Below the pieces are notes generated by a model, which saw only the letters and a program-made list of their open reading frames with translations, did not search any database and was not told the DNA's origin. From NCBI GenBank assembly GCA_000818945.1, contig KN805378.1:388488-452487 (forward strand): DNA of 64,000 nucleotides, written 5' to 3'. The stretch is from Schizochytrium sp. CCTCC M209059 (taxonomy: Eukaryota; Sar; Bigyra; Thraustochytrida; Thraustochytriidae). This document shows positions 1 through 15,667 of the stretch, piece after piece. Made by a program: the position numbers and the translations under genes. Within the stretch, counting starts at the first letter, position 1. Every line of letters begins with the position of its first letter.

Positions 1-2216
1 ACAGCATCGAGAAGCTCGAGCGAAAGGTGCTGGTGGAAGGGCATGAGGCGACGCTTCTCAGCAGCCTCCTGCGAGAGGTTGCGGTCGTGAAAGTTGCGCC
101 AGCCAAGGCCCTGCGCGAGAAGCTCCTTCTCCTTCTTGTTGCCGCAGATCTCCATGAGACAGGCGTGCGCTTCCTTGTGAAGACCGGTGCGGAAGGCAGC
201 GAAACCGAGCATGACAAGAGTGCGGTTGTGCATGATCTTGGTCTCGATGTCGGCGTTGCCAATGTTGTCCTGGAGTCGACTCATGAGCAAGAGATCGCGC
301 GCCTTGTGAAAGTCGTCGTGGTGGGCGTGGTAAAAGATAGAGCAGAGAAGAGCACGCGCCTGCGAGCGCGAGTCACCCTCCTGGTAGATAAAGGTCGAGA
401 GGTCCTCGAGGAGGTCGCCGGGGCTGAGCTCAACGGGGAGCTGGGCAGCGATCTGGCTCGGGGCGCCGAGCGCGGCGGCCGGGTGGGTCTTGGTGAAGTT
501 CATCTCACCGCCCTCGCCGGCATCAACCCAGCTGGCAGGGTGCAGAGCCTCGCGCGCGCCGTAGATACGCTGGAACTCCTGCTCCTTGGCAAGCTTGAGG
601 GCGATGGCATCAAGCTTGTAGTAAATGTGTTCGACGCAAATAAGCGCAAGACGGCTCGCCGTCGCGGGAGCCTCGGCGCGCTTGTAGTACTCCATGACCT
701 CGAGCGATACCTCGACGAGGGTGCCCTCGTCCGAGAGGCGGGAAACGTACTCTTGCGAGTGCGGGTCCGACTGGCGGAGGCTCTTGGTATACTCCTCGGC
801 AAGGCGCTCGACAAAAATGCAGAGGTCACCGACCACGCGCACGGTCTTGCCGTCGCCAGCGTCGAGAAGAGACTCGCCAGCATCGCCCGCTTCTTCCTCT
901 TCCTCCTCTTCGTCCTCGGCCGGGTCCTTTTCCTCGTCGCCCTGCTCGCGCTTGCGCTCGGCGGCGAGACGCTTGCGCTCCGCTGCGGCCTTGGCCTTTT
1001 CGGCCTTGTCACGTGCAAGGCTCGAAAGAGCACCGAGCTCGTCGCCGGTAAAGTTGGCAAGACGCATTTCCGGGTTCTCGGAAAGAATGCGAAGAACGAA
1101 ACGAATGTCCTTGACGGTTTGCTGCCAGAGCTGCGCGGGCATGTGCTCGTCAATACCGGTGCGGATATCAAACGAAGCCGAGATGCAGTGCATGAGACCA
1201 CCAATCATCTTGGCAGGGCCAAGAGGCAAAAGAAGGTGCACAAGCTTGCGCATCTTTTCGAGATGCTCGTAGCGGTTGATACCCTTCTTACCACGCGAGG
1301 CGACAAGGAGCATGAGACGTTCATCAATCTGGCGGGGAGTGAGCACCTCAACCTCTTCGGTCTTGGACTCCTTGGCCTTGGCGGCCTCCTCCTTGAGACG
1401 CTTCTTTTCTTCGAGCTTGCGCTGGCGCTCGGCGGCCAGGGCAGCCTCTTCCTCCTTGGTTAGACGCTTGGTGGTCGAAACCGTCTGTGTGCGCTTGACC
1501 CAGCGGGCGCGGCCAGTGAGCTGAACGCCCTCATCCTCGTCGCTGCTCGAGGACGAGGTATCGCTCATCCAGTCGGGCTGGTCCGAGTCGTCATCGCTGC
1601 TGCTCGAGCCGGACTCCGAGTCGGATTCGGAGCTCGACGAAGAAGATCCAGACGAAGACGAAGACGAGGACGAGGACGAGGACGACGACGAGTCGGAGTC
1701 CGAACCCTCATCCTCCACGTCCTCCTGCTCATCGGCCTCGGCCTTCTCTATCAAGTCCTGGTATTCGGCCACCTGCTTGGGAACACGCGCGCGAAGCCTG
1801 TTGAAAGCCTTGTTGTTGGTCTTGCTCAGCTTCTTGAGCGCAGGTTTGTCCAAGAACAAATTAGTGATGGTCTCGTTGAGGTCCCTGATCATAATAAGAA
1901 ACGGCGCCACATGCTCGTTGTTGTTTGCGCGCTTGGCCTTTTCGGCCTCGGTGTTGAGCGTCGCGTACAGATCGAGGGTTTGATTCCAGTCGTTAATCTT
2001 GAGCGCGTTTCGCAGCTGCTTGTTCACCTTGCGCACGGCGTCCGTGGTTTTGACATCGGCGGTCTTGACGACGCGGGCCTCGTCCTCATCGTCGCTGTCG
2101 CTGTCGCTGTCCACGGCCCAGTTGCGCGAGCGATCCTGCTGCTGCTGCTGCTGGACCTGTTGCGTCTCCTCCTCCTCGTCGCTGCTGGCGTCGTCGCCGC
2201 CCCAGAACTTGGACAT
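1..2216 (-). CDS. EIF3C: Translation initiation factor eIF3 subunit c, C-terminus cut by window edge
   Basis: Reading the minus strand from ATG 2216 gives an open frame of about 738 codons running off the left edge. It starts MSKFWGGDDASSDEEEE, followed by a Ser/Asp-rich acidic stretch near residues 155-215, as in eIF3c orthologues. The body holds family-typical segments such as LTPRQIDERLMLLVASRG and KLVHLLLPLGPAK, and near the edge MPFHQHLSLELLDAV, which in known eIF3c lies just before the PCI domain. eIF3c is a core scaffold of the cytoplasmic eIF3 complex that brings mRNA and eIF1/eIF5 to the 40S subunit. The animal protein is about 910 residues, so the C-terminal PCI region lies outside the window. 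No intron is needed in the visible part. Identification is firm. The start is the first ATG in a frame that already matches the known N-terminus. Confidence 0.93.
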   Translation of the reverse strand, partial: MSKFWGGDDASSDEEEETQQVQQQQQQDRSRNWAVDSDSDSDDEDEARVVKTADVKTTDAVRKVNKQLRNALKINDWNQTLDLYATLNTEAEKAKRANNNEHVAPFLIMIRDLNETITNLFLDKPALKKLSKTNNKAFNRLRARVPKQVAEYQDLIEKAEADEQEDVEDEGSDSDSSSSSSSSSSSSSSGSSSSSSESDSESGSSSSDDDSDQPDWMSDTSSSSSDEDEGVQLTGRARWVKRTQTVSTTKRLTKEEEAALAAERQRKLEEKKRLKEEAAKAKESKTEEVEVLTPRQIDERLMLLVASRGKKGINRYEHLEKMRKLVHLLLPLGPAKMIGGLMHCISASFDIRTGIDEHMPAQLWQQTVKDIRFVLRILSENPEMRLANFTGDELGALSSLARDKAEKAKAAAERKRLAAERKREQGDEEKDPAEDEEEEEEEAGDAGESLLDAGDGKTVRVVGDLCIFVERLAEEYTKSLRQSDPHSQEYVSRLSDEGTLVEVSLEVMEYYKRAEAPATASRLALICVEHIYYKLDAIALKLAKEQEFQRIYGAREALHPASWVDAGEGGEMNFTKTHPAAALGAPSQIAAQLPVELSPGDLLEDLSTFIYQEGDSRSQARALLCSIFYHAHHDDFHKARDLLLMSRLQDNIGNADIETKIMHNRTLVMLGFAAFRTGLHKEAHACLMEICGNKKEKELLAQGLGWRNFHDRNLSQEAAEKRRLMPFHQHLSLELLDA

Positions 2217-2236
2217 CCTGCCGCTGGCCCTTCGCC

Positions 2237-2237
<1 letters not shown>

Positions 2238-2272
<35 letters not shown>

Positions 2273-2282
2273 GCCGCCGCCG
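2238..2282 (-). repeat. CTG x11 / CCG x4 trinucleotide repeat in eIF3c 5' leader
   Basis: On the plus strand eleven CTG copies (2238-2270) run directly into four CCG copies (2271-2282). The eIF3c start codon is at 2216, so the transcript would carry (CGG)4(CAG)11 about 22 bases upstream of its ATG. It is outside the coding frame as annotated. Confidence 0.9.
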
Positions 2283-2654
2283 CTACTTCTCGCACTCGCC
2301 TGCTCGCTCGCCTGCGCGCGCGGGGAGACGGCGCTGTTGCTTGCTTGGTTGGTGGCCTAGATAGCTCGCCTGCCTCGGCTGGCTGGCTGACTGGCTGGCG
2401 CGGCGGCGCTCGGGAGCGTGCCGCTGCTCGCGCGTGCGGGGCGGGCGGCGGGCGAGGGAGGGAGGGAGGGAGGGAGGGGGCGGGGCGCGCTTCCGCGGCT
2501 GCGCTCGGCCTGGCGTCCGCGCGTGTCGCGGGGCGCGCAAGAGGTCTGGCGGCGGCCTCCTTCGGCGGGAGCGATTGATTTGAACGAGCGGCCGCGGCCC
2601 CTTCTCTGCGCGCCCTTGCCCGATCCCCGCGGGGCCCTTTGCGCCGCTTTGCCC

Positions 2655-2706
2655 CACTTGCGCCGCGCGATAACGCACTTGCGCCGCGCGATAACCCACT
2701 TGCGCG
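2655..2706. repeat. 21-bp tandem repeat, about 2.5 copies
   Basis: The unit CACTTGCGCCGCGCGATAAC plus one variable base starts at 2655, 2676 and 2697; the third copy is partial. It lies about 440 bp upstream of the eIF3c start, so a promoter role is possible but only inferred. Confidence 0.85.
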
Positions 2707-3968
2707 CGCCCTCGCGCCAAGCTCGCAGGCCCCGCCAGCGAATGCCGCACTTGCAGCCGTCTTCCGCAAGTGAAACTTTCGCGCAGCCGCCCTGTATGCG
2801 TCACGATGGCTGCGTAGGACGCCGTGGCCGCAGTCAGTCAGTCACTGGCAGCCAGCCACGGCTTCGACGCGCAAGTTGGCTATAGCCGCTTGCCAAGTCG
2901 ACTATGGCCCGAACGAGCATTGTGCGCTTGCCGGCAAACTAGCTAGCTAGCTCGCTAGCTCGCTTTGTAGCAGTACGTATAGTAGTAAACTTGGGCCGAA
3001 AAGAAATGAAATGAAACGAAATGAAATGTATCGATGCTGACCGACCTAACCACCGGCGAGGCGAGGAGAGGAGAAAGACGATCTTTTCGAGCTCTTCTCG
3101 CGTAGACGGCACGCACGAGACGTTTTCTGCTCGCAGGCCGCGCAAAACGCTAGCTTGGCGTGTCACAAGCGGGAACTCGCCGCAGATCTTGGTCTTGACA
3201 CGCCGTCGCAGGACCAGATTCATCTTCTTCTTTTTAACGGCATGTGCAGTAAGCCGCCACGGTTAGGCTGGCTCACTACGTTCGAAAAAAATCAGGGATC
3301 GCAAGACTCCGGCGCACAACAGCGCCTAAAAAGGGCATTCTGACAACAGAACCGATACAGAACCAAGAGAGAACCATGATTTTTAAATTTTAATCTTTTT
3401 TTAAAGGGCGTCATCATTATCAGTGATAAGCATTGCAACAAGGGAAGCTCGGCAAAAGGGGAGCTCGGCATGGCGGGTGATTCGACGCTGCTGCCAATTT
3501 ATTGACTAACGCAGGTAACAACAAATTGTTGGGCTTCTGTTCGTGGGATGGAGCAGCATTGTATCACGACAGTAAGATTCTGGGCTGGCTGTCTGGCGAT
3601 ATGCTAGTTACCAATGCCGCTGCCGCTGCTGCACGGCTATGCGTGCAAAGTGTCGTGGTCTTCCCAGATTCTTCTTTACTTGTAGTGTTGTCCATGCTGT
3701 TCTTTTGGTGCAGCTACCAGCCAAAGTTTCCTGCCCCATTGCCGCCGATTCATCGATTTTTTCCGGGACGCTCACGAAAGGCAACGCCATCGATCGAGGT
3801 TCTCGATAGTTCACACTGCGTTCACGGCGCCGGTTTGCAATGCTCCCAGCCTCCAATCATTCGTACGTACATTCATTCGTTCACCACGCATTGACCAGGC
3901 ACAGCCAGCCGGGTGGTCTTGGCCAAACTTGCCTCGTCCATTTCCATCCCATTCCTAGTCCTAGTCCT

Positions 3969-4028
3969 ATTCCCATTCCCATTCCCATTCCCATTCCCAT
4001 TCCCATTCCCATTCCCATTCCCATTCCC
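3969..4028. repeat. (ATTCCC)10 hexanucleotide repeat
   Basis: Ten uninterrupted copies of ATTCCC span 60 bp, with degenerate relatives (CTAGTC, GTTCCC) on either side. Confidence 0.95.
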
Positions 4029-4528
4029 GTTCCCATTTCCACTCCGAAGAGTTTGGTCGGTCGGTGCTAATCATGACAACTCCTCTTTCCCCAGGCAGCA
4101 TGTGACTGACAGTGACAGTGAACCGCGCTTCCTCATATAGACGCGCACGCCTCTCGTCGCACCGCACGGCACGGTGAAAAAGATTCGCGGGACAAGATGC
4201 CGAAAGTTGGCCTGCTAGGGGATAGACCTAGTGCTTACGTGGCCACTGCCATTGAGGCGCGTTGAATCCCGGTCAAGACTTCTTCTGTAGGCTAGAATCC
4301 AGCCGCAGGGCGAGCGAGCGAGAGACTCGGAGCGAACGTGAGCGAACGCACGCACGTTCTGCGCGCGATGACTCACGTCGTGCAGGGCGTCGCCAGGCGT
4401 AGAAGATTTTAATCAGGGCGCTTCTACGTAGCCGTGCTTACTGTTAGTAGGGCCAGTCAACGCATGTATGTTCCACTTGCAGCTCGGAAAGTTTCACTTG
4501 CCCTTCCTGTGTCCGAATCGCTTCTTGG

Positions 4529-9781
<5,253 letters not shown>

Positions 9782-10888
9782 GCTGTTGCTGCAGCAGCCA
9801 GGCTGCCTTGGCTTTCCATCCTCTCCTGTCCTTTCCGCCCCCCTTTGGGTGTGTCTCGTGTGGTTCGCTTTGACAGGGAATGCAAACGAACCGGCCCTCC
9901 CTCGGCGACCCTGTCTTGTTTGTTTGCGCCGAAGCGCCACGTCTTCGCGCTCTCGATGCGCCTCGCTACGCTCCTGCTGCCGGCGCGGCGCGGCGCGGCG
10001 AGGAGGGACGGCCTCCGGCGACGCCAACGCATCGCGGGCGCAGCTGCGGCAACCCGTCGTCCAAAGCAGGCACTGATGTGAAAGACCGCCAAAGAGAATA
10101 GAGAGAGGGCGAAGGAGACGCGGGTGAAAACAACGACACAAACAAAAACAAAACAAAACAAAACTACCCAAAAAACGAGCCACCAGCATAACGGAGCTGG
10201 CGCCCCGTGCCGGAATCGAGTACGCTTGAAACTTGGCGCCCCGCGTCCGCAATCGAGTGCGCGCCGTGCCTGCAGGGGGGTTCAAGTTGTTCGCGCCCCG
10301 AGGCGAGGCGAGGCGAGCGATTGGATTGGTCACGGCGGGCGGGCGAATGCTTTTGCAAGTCAGCCACGAGCGGAGGCTTCCGTCGCGAGCCTGGTCTCGA
10401 GGAGCTTTGCAGAAAGAGCAACGTTAGCTCCCCTTGTTCCGCAGTGCAAAGCGGTTACGCGGGGGACGCAAAACAGGCGTCTATTCTGGAACCGTTTCTG
10501 GTACGCTTGGATAGAGAAAAGGGCTAGGACCCGCGCGGCCTTTGGGTTGCGCGTACCGGTCGGGCGTGAACCTTTTGGGATAGAGCAACGCCGGCAAGGA
10601 CTGGCTTGGACTTCGTTTGCGCCACGGTCTCCCGCTGAGCTGAGCGATTGCTCCAACAAGGGTCTGTGCACCATCTCACTCCCCCCTTGCCTTGCTAGAC
10701 TGGGACTAGCCCGGGAACGGCGACGATTCTAAAGACCACACTCTTTCTAAAATGGCGAGGAAGACGTCCCATAGTGAGGACGTATCGCATTGCGATGCGC
10801 CTCGAACTTCTACGGCTTTGTTTGTTTGCATTTGCTTACATGCATGCATACTACATGCATACTGGCCTGACGTGCTCCCTCCCTCCGA

Positions 10889-10890
10889 CG

Positions 10891-10922
<32 letters not shown>

Positions 10923-10924
10923 TG
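10889..10924. repeat. (CGTG)9 tetranucleotide repeat
   Basis: Nine perfect CGTG copies followed by degenerate GGTG units. Confidence 0.9.
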
Positions 10925-11127
10925 GGTGGGTGTGCTTGCTCCGGTGGCCCATGCCGTCTCATGCCGAAGCCGTTTCATGTGCCCTTGTGGCAGTGGCGTG
11001 CGACGGCGAAAAGCTTCCATTCGCATCCTCCATGTCAGCTTCCGAGTCCTCTTCCAGGACTCCACTCTTGATCCTAGGACGTCTCTCTCGCAGCTGCAGC
11101 ACGGACGTGACTACTCGCTCGCCCATG

Positions 11128-11159
11128 CAGCCAGCCAGCCAGCCATCCAGCCAGCCAGC
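11128..11159. repeat. (CAGC)n tetranucleotide repeat
   Basis: CAGC copies with one CATC interruption near 11143. Confidence 0.85.
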
Positions 11160-11542
11160 GGGTCGACCAACTAGCTCAGCCGTGGCGAGCGTGCCTTGTC
11201 TTAGCCTGGCTGGCGTCGTAGCCTCGGTCCCTCGCCCAGCTTGCGACTCGGACGAGGGCTTCGTTCTTGTCCCGTTCGTTCGCTTGCGAGATCGAAAGAA
11301 AGACGAAGCTTTCGCCGGACGCGGCGCCAAGCACGCTCACAGACATACATGTGTATTCCATTCCTTCCACCCACGCTCCCCCGACAGACGCGAGCAGTGC
11401 ATGCATGCATGGCGAGCGGTCTGGCCCTCCCACCACGCGCGGCCAACGCCCGACGCAGTGCGAGGTACCGAGGGCCGGCCGCGCGAAACCGACGGCGCCG
11501 GGTCTTCGCCGCCGCCCCGCTGAGCGCGACTCACGCTTTTCA

Positions 11543-11584
11543 CAGCCAGCCAGCCAGCGAGCGAGCGAGCGAGCGAGCGAGCGA
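11543..11584. repeat. (CAGC)3 then (GCGA)7 compound repeat
   Basis: About three CAGC copies pass directly into seven GCGA copies (11557-11584). Confidence 0.85.
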
Positions 11585-12195
11585 GCGGAGGAGCGGCGGC
11601 CGACTGCGACAACACGTCTTCTTCTCCGTGCTTGAAGCAAGGCGAGGCGAGTCGAGTTCGATTTTCGAGGCCATATGGGGCGTGCCATCGTGCATGCAAG
11701 GCATGGCACGCAGCGCTCGCCATCAGTGCGAACCCAGGCCGGCCTAGACATTTTTTAGGCGCATTTTGCACGCATCGCATTTCCCACTGCACCTTCAATT
11801 TTTCCATTTGTTTGTGCATCCCATGGCAAGCGCGAACGAAACCTCCACCGGAAGCCGGCTGGCTGGCTTGCTCGCTTTCGTCGGTCGATTCGATCCATCA
11901 TCACCACCATCGCCATCACTATCACTATCGACAAGCCCGCCAGCCAGGCAGGCAACCAAGCCGAGCCGAGCCGAGCCCTTCCCAGCCCAGCCCAGGCCTC
12001 GGCGTTCCTCTCAGCTCTTGCCAATTTCTTCAATCCGCTGCTGCTCCTCGGCGTCGTCGTCGGCGGCGGCGGCGGCGTCGATCGGTCGACCGAGGCTCGC
12101 TCGTCAAGCCCCCCTCCCGCGAGAACGCAAGAACCGACCGGAGAAGAAAAACCAAAGCGGCGCCGCTGCTGCGCGTCCCGATCTCCAGAGGGGCG

Positions 12196-12225
12196 AGGGG
12201 AGGGAGGGAGGGAGGGAGGGAGGGG
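12196..12225. repeat. (AGGG)n tetranucleotide repeat
   Basis: About seven AGGG copies. A similar array occurs upstream of eIF3c near 2455-2477. Confidence 0.8.
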
Positions 12226-12369
12226 CAGGAAGAAGGCGCTTCGGGAGGCGCGAAGAGCAGTAGTTCTGGGCTCTCGCTCTCATCATATCTCATCTGATCG
12301 CAACGGACGTCGCAGATTCCGGAGGCATCCATACATCGATCGCGCCCCGCCCAGGAGCCAAGCCTAGCC

Positions 12370-12391
12370 GAGCGAGCGAGCGAGCGAGCGA
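12370..12391. repeat. (GCGA)n tetranucleotide repeat
   Basis: Five to six GCGA copies passing into GAGA-type units. Confidence 0.8.
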
Positions 12392-12586
12392 GAGAGCGAG
12401 AGAGCGAGGGAGGCGGGGAGCCGGCGGACGCGCGCGCGCAGGAGAGCGGGCCGCTCTGCGCGCCTTGCCTTGCCGAGCGCGAGAGCAGCAGAGCGACAGG
12501 CAGCGCCGGAGCCCCGGGCCGCCGCGTGCCGGCCGCTCTCGAGTCGCGACGGCAGTGCGCCAACGCCCCGCAACGGAAGTTCCGAA

Positions 12587-12704
12587 GGGGGAAAAGGAGG
12601 GAAAAGGAAAGAAAAGAAGAGGAAGAAAAGAAAAAGAAAAGAAAAAGAAGAAGAAAGAAGAAAGAAGAAAGGAGAAAAACAGTCCCAGTCCCAGTCCCAG
12701 TCCC
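12587..12704 (+). repeat. Polypurine tract plus (AGTCCC)4 in the MYB leader
   Basis: Roughly 90 bases made only of A and G are followed by four AGTCCC copies, ending about 165 bp before the proposed MYB start codon. The MYB frame stays open through this tract but contains no ATG there, so it is treated as 5' leader. Confidence 0.7.
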
Positions 12705-12868
12705 ATAAAGCAAGCGAGCAAGCAAGCAAACCTACACGCGCGCAGACGACGGGTTGGGCGCGCCGAGGCAAACGAGGCCAGCGAGCGAGCGAGCGTGAAC
12801 GGGCTGGCAAGGAGAGAGGGACGCAAGAGCGCCGAGACGAAAGAAGGGGGCAGTCCTCCTACGTTTGT

Positions 12869-15373
12869 ATGGTGAACGCAGGCGAGCAGCGTGTCCCCTT
12901 TGAGGAGCAACAAGACCGTGTGAGCCCCGTGAACAGCAGCGTCCCGTCGCCCGTGGACTCGCCGCCCGCGCAAGCGATCCAAGCGACAAAGACAGAGGCT
13001 TGCACCATGCCTGCATCCTCCGCGGAGAATAGCAACCACCACCATCACCACCAAGCGGCAATCAGAAACCAAACCGCCTCCACAATGCTGAGCAACAGTA
13101 ACAGCAGCACTGTCAACCACAACAGCAGCATAGTGCAGCAGCAGCAGCAGCAGCAGCGCCACCTTCAACAGATTCCCGCACATCCTGTATCGGGCCCAAC
13201 TGCAGGTGCCGCCCCCGTCATTGGGAAAATGCACCCTTCGTCAGCGGGAGGACCTCCCCTTCCCGCGATGCCTGCGCCCGCTCCCCCATCGTCGGCGACC
13301 GCCGCGGCTGCAGCAGCAGCTGCTGCGAAACGGAGTCAGGAGGACCAGCTACAACAAGGCCGCGACTGCGGCAAGTGGACAAAAGAAGAGGACGCGATGC
13401 TGAAAAAGGCAGTCGACACAATTGGAGCGCGCAACTGGAAACGCATCTCACAAGAATTTCTCAATGGAAAACGTAGCGACGTGCAGTGCTTGCATCGCTG
13501 GCAAAAGGTTCTCAAACCGGGTCTGATCAAGGGCCCATGGACCAAGGAGGAAGACGACACCATCATGGAGGCCATTGAGAGCGGTGTCACCAAGTGGTCC
13601 GAAATTGCCACCCTCATTCCTGGTCGCATCGGCAAACAATGCCGCGAGCGATGGTTCAACCACCTCGACCCGAGCATCAAAAAGGGCGGATGGACCGAGG
13701 AGGAGGATCGCATCCTCGTCGAGTACCAGGAAAAGCTCGGCAACCGCTGGTGCGAAATTGCAAAAGTTCTGCCCGGTCGCTCCGAAAATGCCGTCAAGAA
13801 CCGCTGGAATTCAGCTATGCGCCGTAAATTCCAGCAAAAGCGAAGTAAGCAAGGCCCTGCGGGCGTGCTCAGCAACATCAAACTCCAACACTCGAACGGC
13901 CCCAAGCAGCGCAACAATGTGCGTCTCCCTCCAGAGGCCATCCTCGTCGAGCAGCCCACAAATCGCAACTCGGTTATTGCCGCACGCGAAAAAATCAAAC
14001 GCCATCAGGAACTCATGAAGACAAGCTCACCTTCACCCTCCGCGGCATGTTCGGCGTCGGGATCGGGCTGCTCGTCTGTCAATGGATCTAAAGACCGGAA
14101 CGCGGCTGGTGCTCCCTCAAGTAGCGCCGCAAGCAACCGCATCTCCTCCAACGGTGTTCTTGCTGCTGCAGCAGCAGCAGCCGCGGCTGTCAAAGAAGAT
14201 CAAGCCGCGGCGGCAGCAGCTGCTGCTGCTTCTGCTCCTGGGCCCGTTCCTGCCGGCAGCACGAATGGTTCCGCGGGCAACAAGAAAAAGAAGAAGATGC
14301 CTTTGCAGAATCGTACTAACGCCAAGGGCGAGAACTGCAAGGCGCTTTCCAATCCTGCTGCAGCGGCCAAAAAGCGGGCTGCACCGGGCAGCGCCACTTC
14401 GGCGGGAAGCATGTCTTCTATGGGGACAACGTCGGCAACCTCGCCTGTCTCGGCAACTACGGCCGCTTCCTCTTCCTCAACGATGTCCTCGTCCAAAAAG
14501 CGTCAGGCACCAGGCGTCAACCCAGGCACAGAAGCTGGTTCTTTAGACATGTTTGGAGCAGAAAACACCGATCCGACTGTTGTCAAAGCGACTAGACCCA
14601 AGAAACGCGCAAAGAACACCAATGGCACAAAACACTCCAAGGCCGTCATGAACTTGCTTCGATATGATGCGTTTGTCCGTGAGCTCGGCAAGCGCAAGGC
14701 CTTTGCCAAGATGACGTTCGATGATGCACAGCGGCAGTCGATGCATCAGGAGGTGCTTCGTTTCATCGAAGATGCAAATCAGAGCGGCACTTCACTTGCT
14801 GTAAGCGCGGTCTGGTCTCACATCCAGAAATCACTGGCTGCAAGTGCTGCGGAACCTCATCCCCTCGATGATGACTTCCCACTCTCGCTCTCGCCTACAG
14901 CCTCCGAGACCCGTCTCAAGCCGCGCACCAAGAGTGGCGGGATTAGTGGAGGCACGGTGCGTGGGTCGCGCAAGTCCACGGGTGGTTCCAACCGACCGCG
15001 CGATCTCCGGGTACAGTGCAACTTGGCTTGCAGTATCAATCCGTGCGAGTGGACGCTTGAAGGCGGCACGCCGACCGTCCTCGGCCAGCAAAACACTCCG
15101 GTCAGCGATATGCTCAACTTTATTCCCTCGCTTCCGTCGATCAACACGTGCATCTTTTCACCGACGCCTCGCGGCGGTCACGGCTGCCCAACTCCGCTCA
15201 ATGCATTGCCAACGCCGACTGGTGTTGACATGAAAAAGATTGATGTTAGCGTCTTCGATGACGGGCTTTTCGGCGACAACATCTTTTTGGAGCCGTTGAC
15301 CCTTCAGAGCAACCCCCCTGTACTCTCGCCCATTCTGCGTCAGCCTGTGCACCAACTCCTCTCCTCGGACTAA
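12869..15373 (+). CDS. Three-repeat (R1R2R3) MYB transcription factor
   Basis: An 834-residue protein from ATG 12869. The frame stays open upstream, but only through Lys/Glu/Ser-rich leader translation without a Met. Three consecutive MYB repeats lie near residues 166-320. Each has the spaced tryptophans: KWTKEED, NWKRIS, HRWQKVL; then GPWTKEEDD, KWSEIA, ERWFNHL; then GGWTEEED, RWCEIA, KNRWNSAM. This is the c-MYB/plant 3R-MYB arrangement; family members bind AACNG-type sites and often control cell-cycle genes. The remainder is low complexity: an N-terminal region with His5 and a Gln run from CAG codons, and several Ala, Ser and Lys-rich tracts between about 340 and 560. The C-terminus, about residues 750-834, is more complex and rich in NP/SP dipeptides, perhaps a regulatory domain. 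The gene converges with the PH-domain gene 294 bp downstream. Confidence 0.9.
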   Translation: MVNAGEQRVPFEEQQDRVSPVNSSVPSPVDSPPAQAIQATKTEACTMPASSAENSNHHHHHQAAIRNQTASTMLSNSNSSTVNHNSSIVQQQQQQQRHLQQIPAHPVSGPTAGAAPVIGKMHPSSAGGPPLPAMPAPAPPSSATAAAAAAAAAKRSQEDQLQQGRDCGKWTKEEDAMLKKAVDTIGARNWKRISQEFLNGKRSDVQCLHRWQKVLKPGLIKGPWTKEEDDTIMEAIESGVTKWSEIATLIPGRIGKQCRERWFNHLDPSIKKGGWTEEEDRILVEYQEKLGNRWCEIAKVLPGRSENAVKNRWNSAMRRKFQQKRSKQGPAGVLSNIKLQHSNGPKQRNNVRLPPEAILVEQPTNRNSVIAAREKIKRHQELMKTSSPSPSAACSASGSGCSSVNGSKDRNAAGAPSSSAASNRISSNGVLAAAAAAAAAVKEDQAAAAAAAAASAPGPVPAGSTNGSAGNKKKKKMPLQNRTNAKGENCKALSNPAAAAKKRAAPGSATSAGSMSSMGTTSATSPVSATTAASSSSTMSSSKKRQAPGVNPGTEAGSLDMFGAENTDPTVVKATRPKKRAKNTNGTKHSKAVMNLLRYDAFVRELGKRKAFAKMTFDDAQRQSMHQEVLRFIEDANQSGTSLAVSAVWSHIQKSLAASAAEPHPLDDDFPLSLSPTASETRLKPRTKSGGISGGTVRGSRKSTGGSNRPRDLRVQCNLACSINPCEWTLEGGTPTVLGQQNTPVSDMLNFIPSLPSINTCIFSPTPRGGHGCPTPLNALPTPTGVDMKKIDVSVFDDGLFGDNIFLEPLTLQSNPPVLSPILRQPVHQLLSSD

Positions 15374-15667
15374 AAGTGAACGCATTTGTGAATATTCTCC
15401 CCATGTCAAACCTGGCGAATTGAGCGAAAGATGTCGTCCTGTGCATCGAAAACGCACATTTTGCCATCTCTCTTCCCAAAAACTAGACCTCTAAAAAAAA
15501 CAAGCAAACTCTTTTTCTTCTTCGCCTCCTTCGCAGACAGTATGGACAACTAGCTTGAGCTTCAAGTATACGTGCGCTTGGGCTGCTTGCTGTTCCTTCG
15601 ACTGATAAATAAAATCCTCGAGACAAAACCCATTTCGTCACGGAACAGATTTATTTCCAAGCACTCG

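Larger units (their letters stand above)
9782..12868. other. Intergenic: low-complexity, tetranucleotide-rich, no convincing gene
   Basis: About 3.1 kb between the giant array and the MYB start. Open frames are short, overlap on both strands and are dominated by Arg/Ser/Ala. Repeats include an imperfect 36-bp-period duplication around 10197-10261 (two copies of GGCGCCCCG..AATCGAGT.CGC), CGTG, CCAG, GCGA and AGGG arrays, and a polypurine tract in the MYB leader. No tRNA- or rRNA-like structure was recognised. Confidence 0.65.

Noticed and set aside
27..1463. 478-codon plus-strand frame over eIF3c
   Set aside because: It is the exact antisense of eIF3c codons. The minus-strand translation matches eIF3c throughout, so this is a shadow.
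10700..12300. Direct tetranucleotide repeats resembling a CRISPR array
   Set aside because: No spacers between units; these are simple microsatellites in a eukaryotic genome.
12465..12868. N-terminal extension of the MYB protein
   Set aside because: Open only from a TTG, through polypurine and hexamer repeats, with no ATG; treated as leader.
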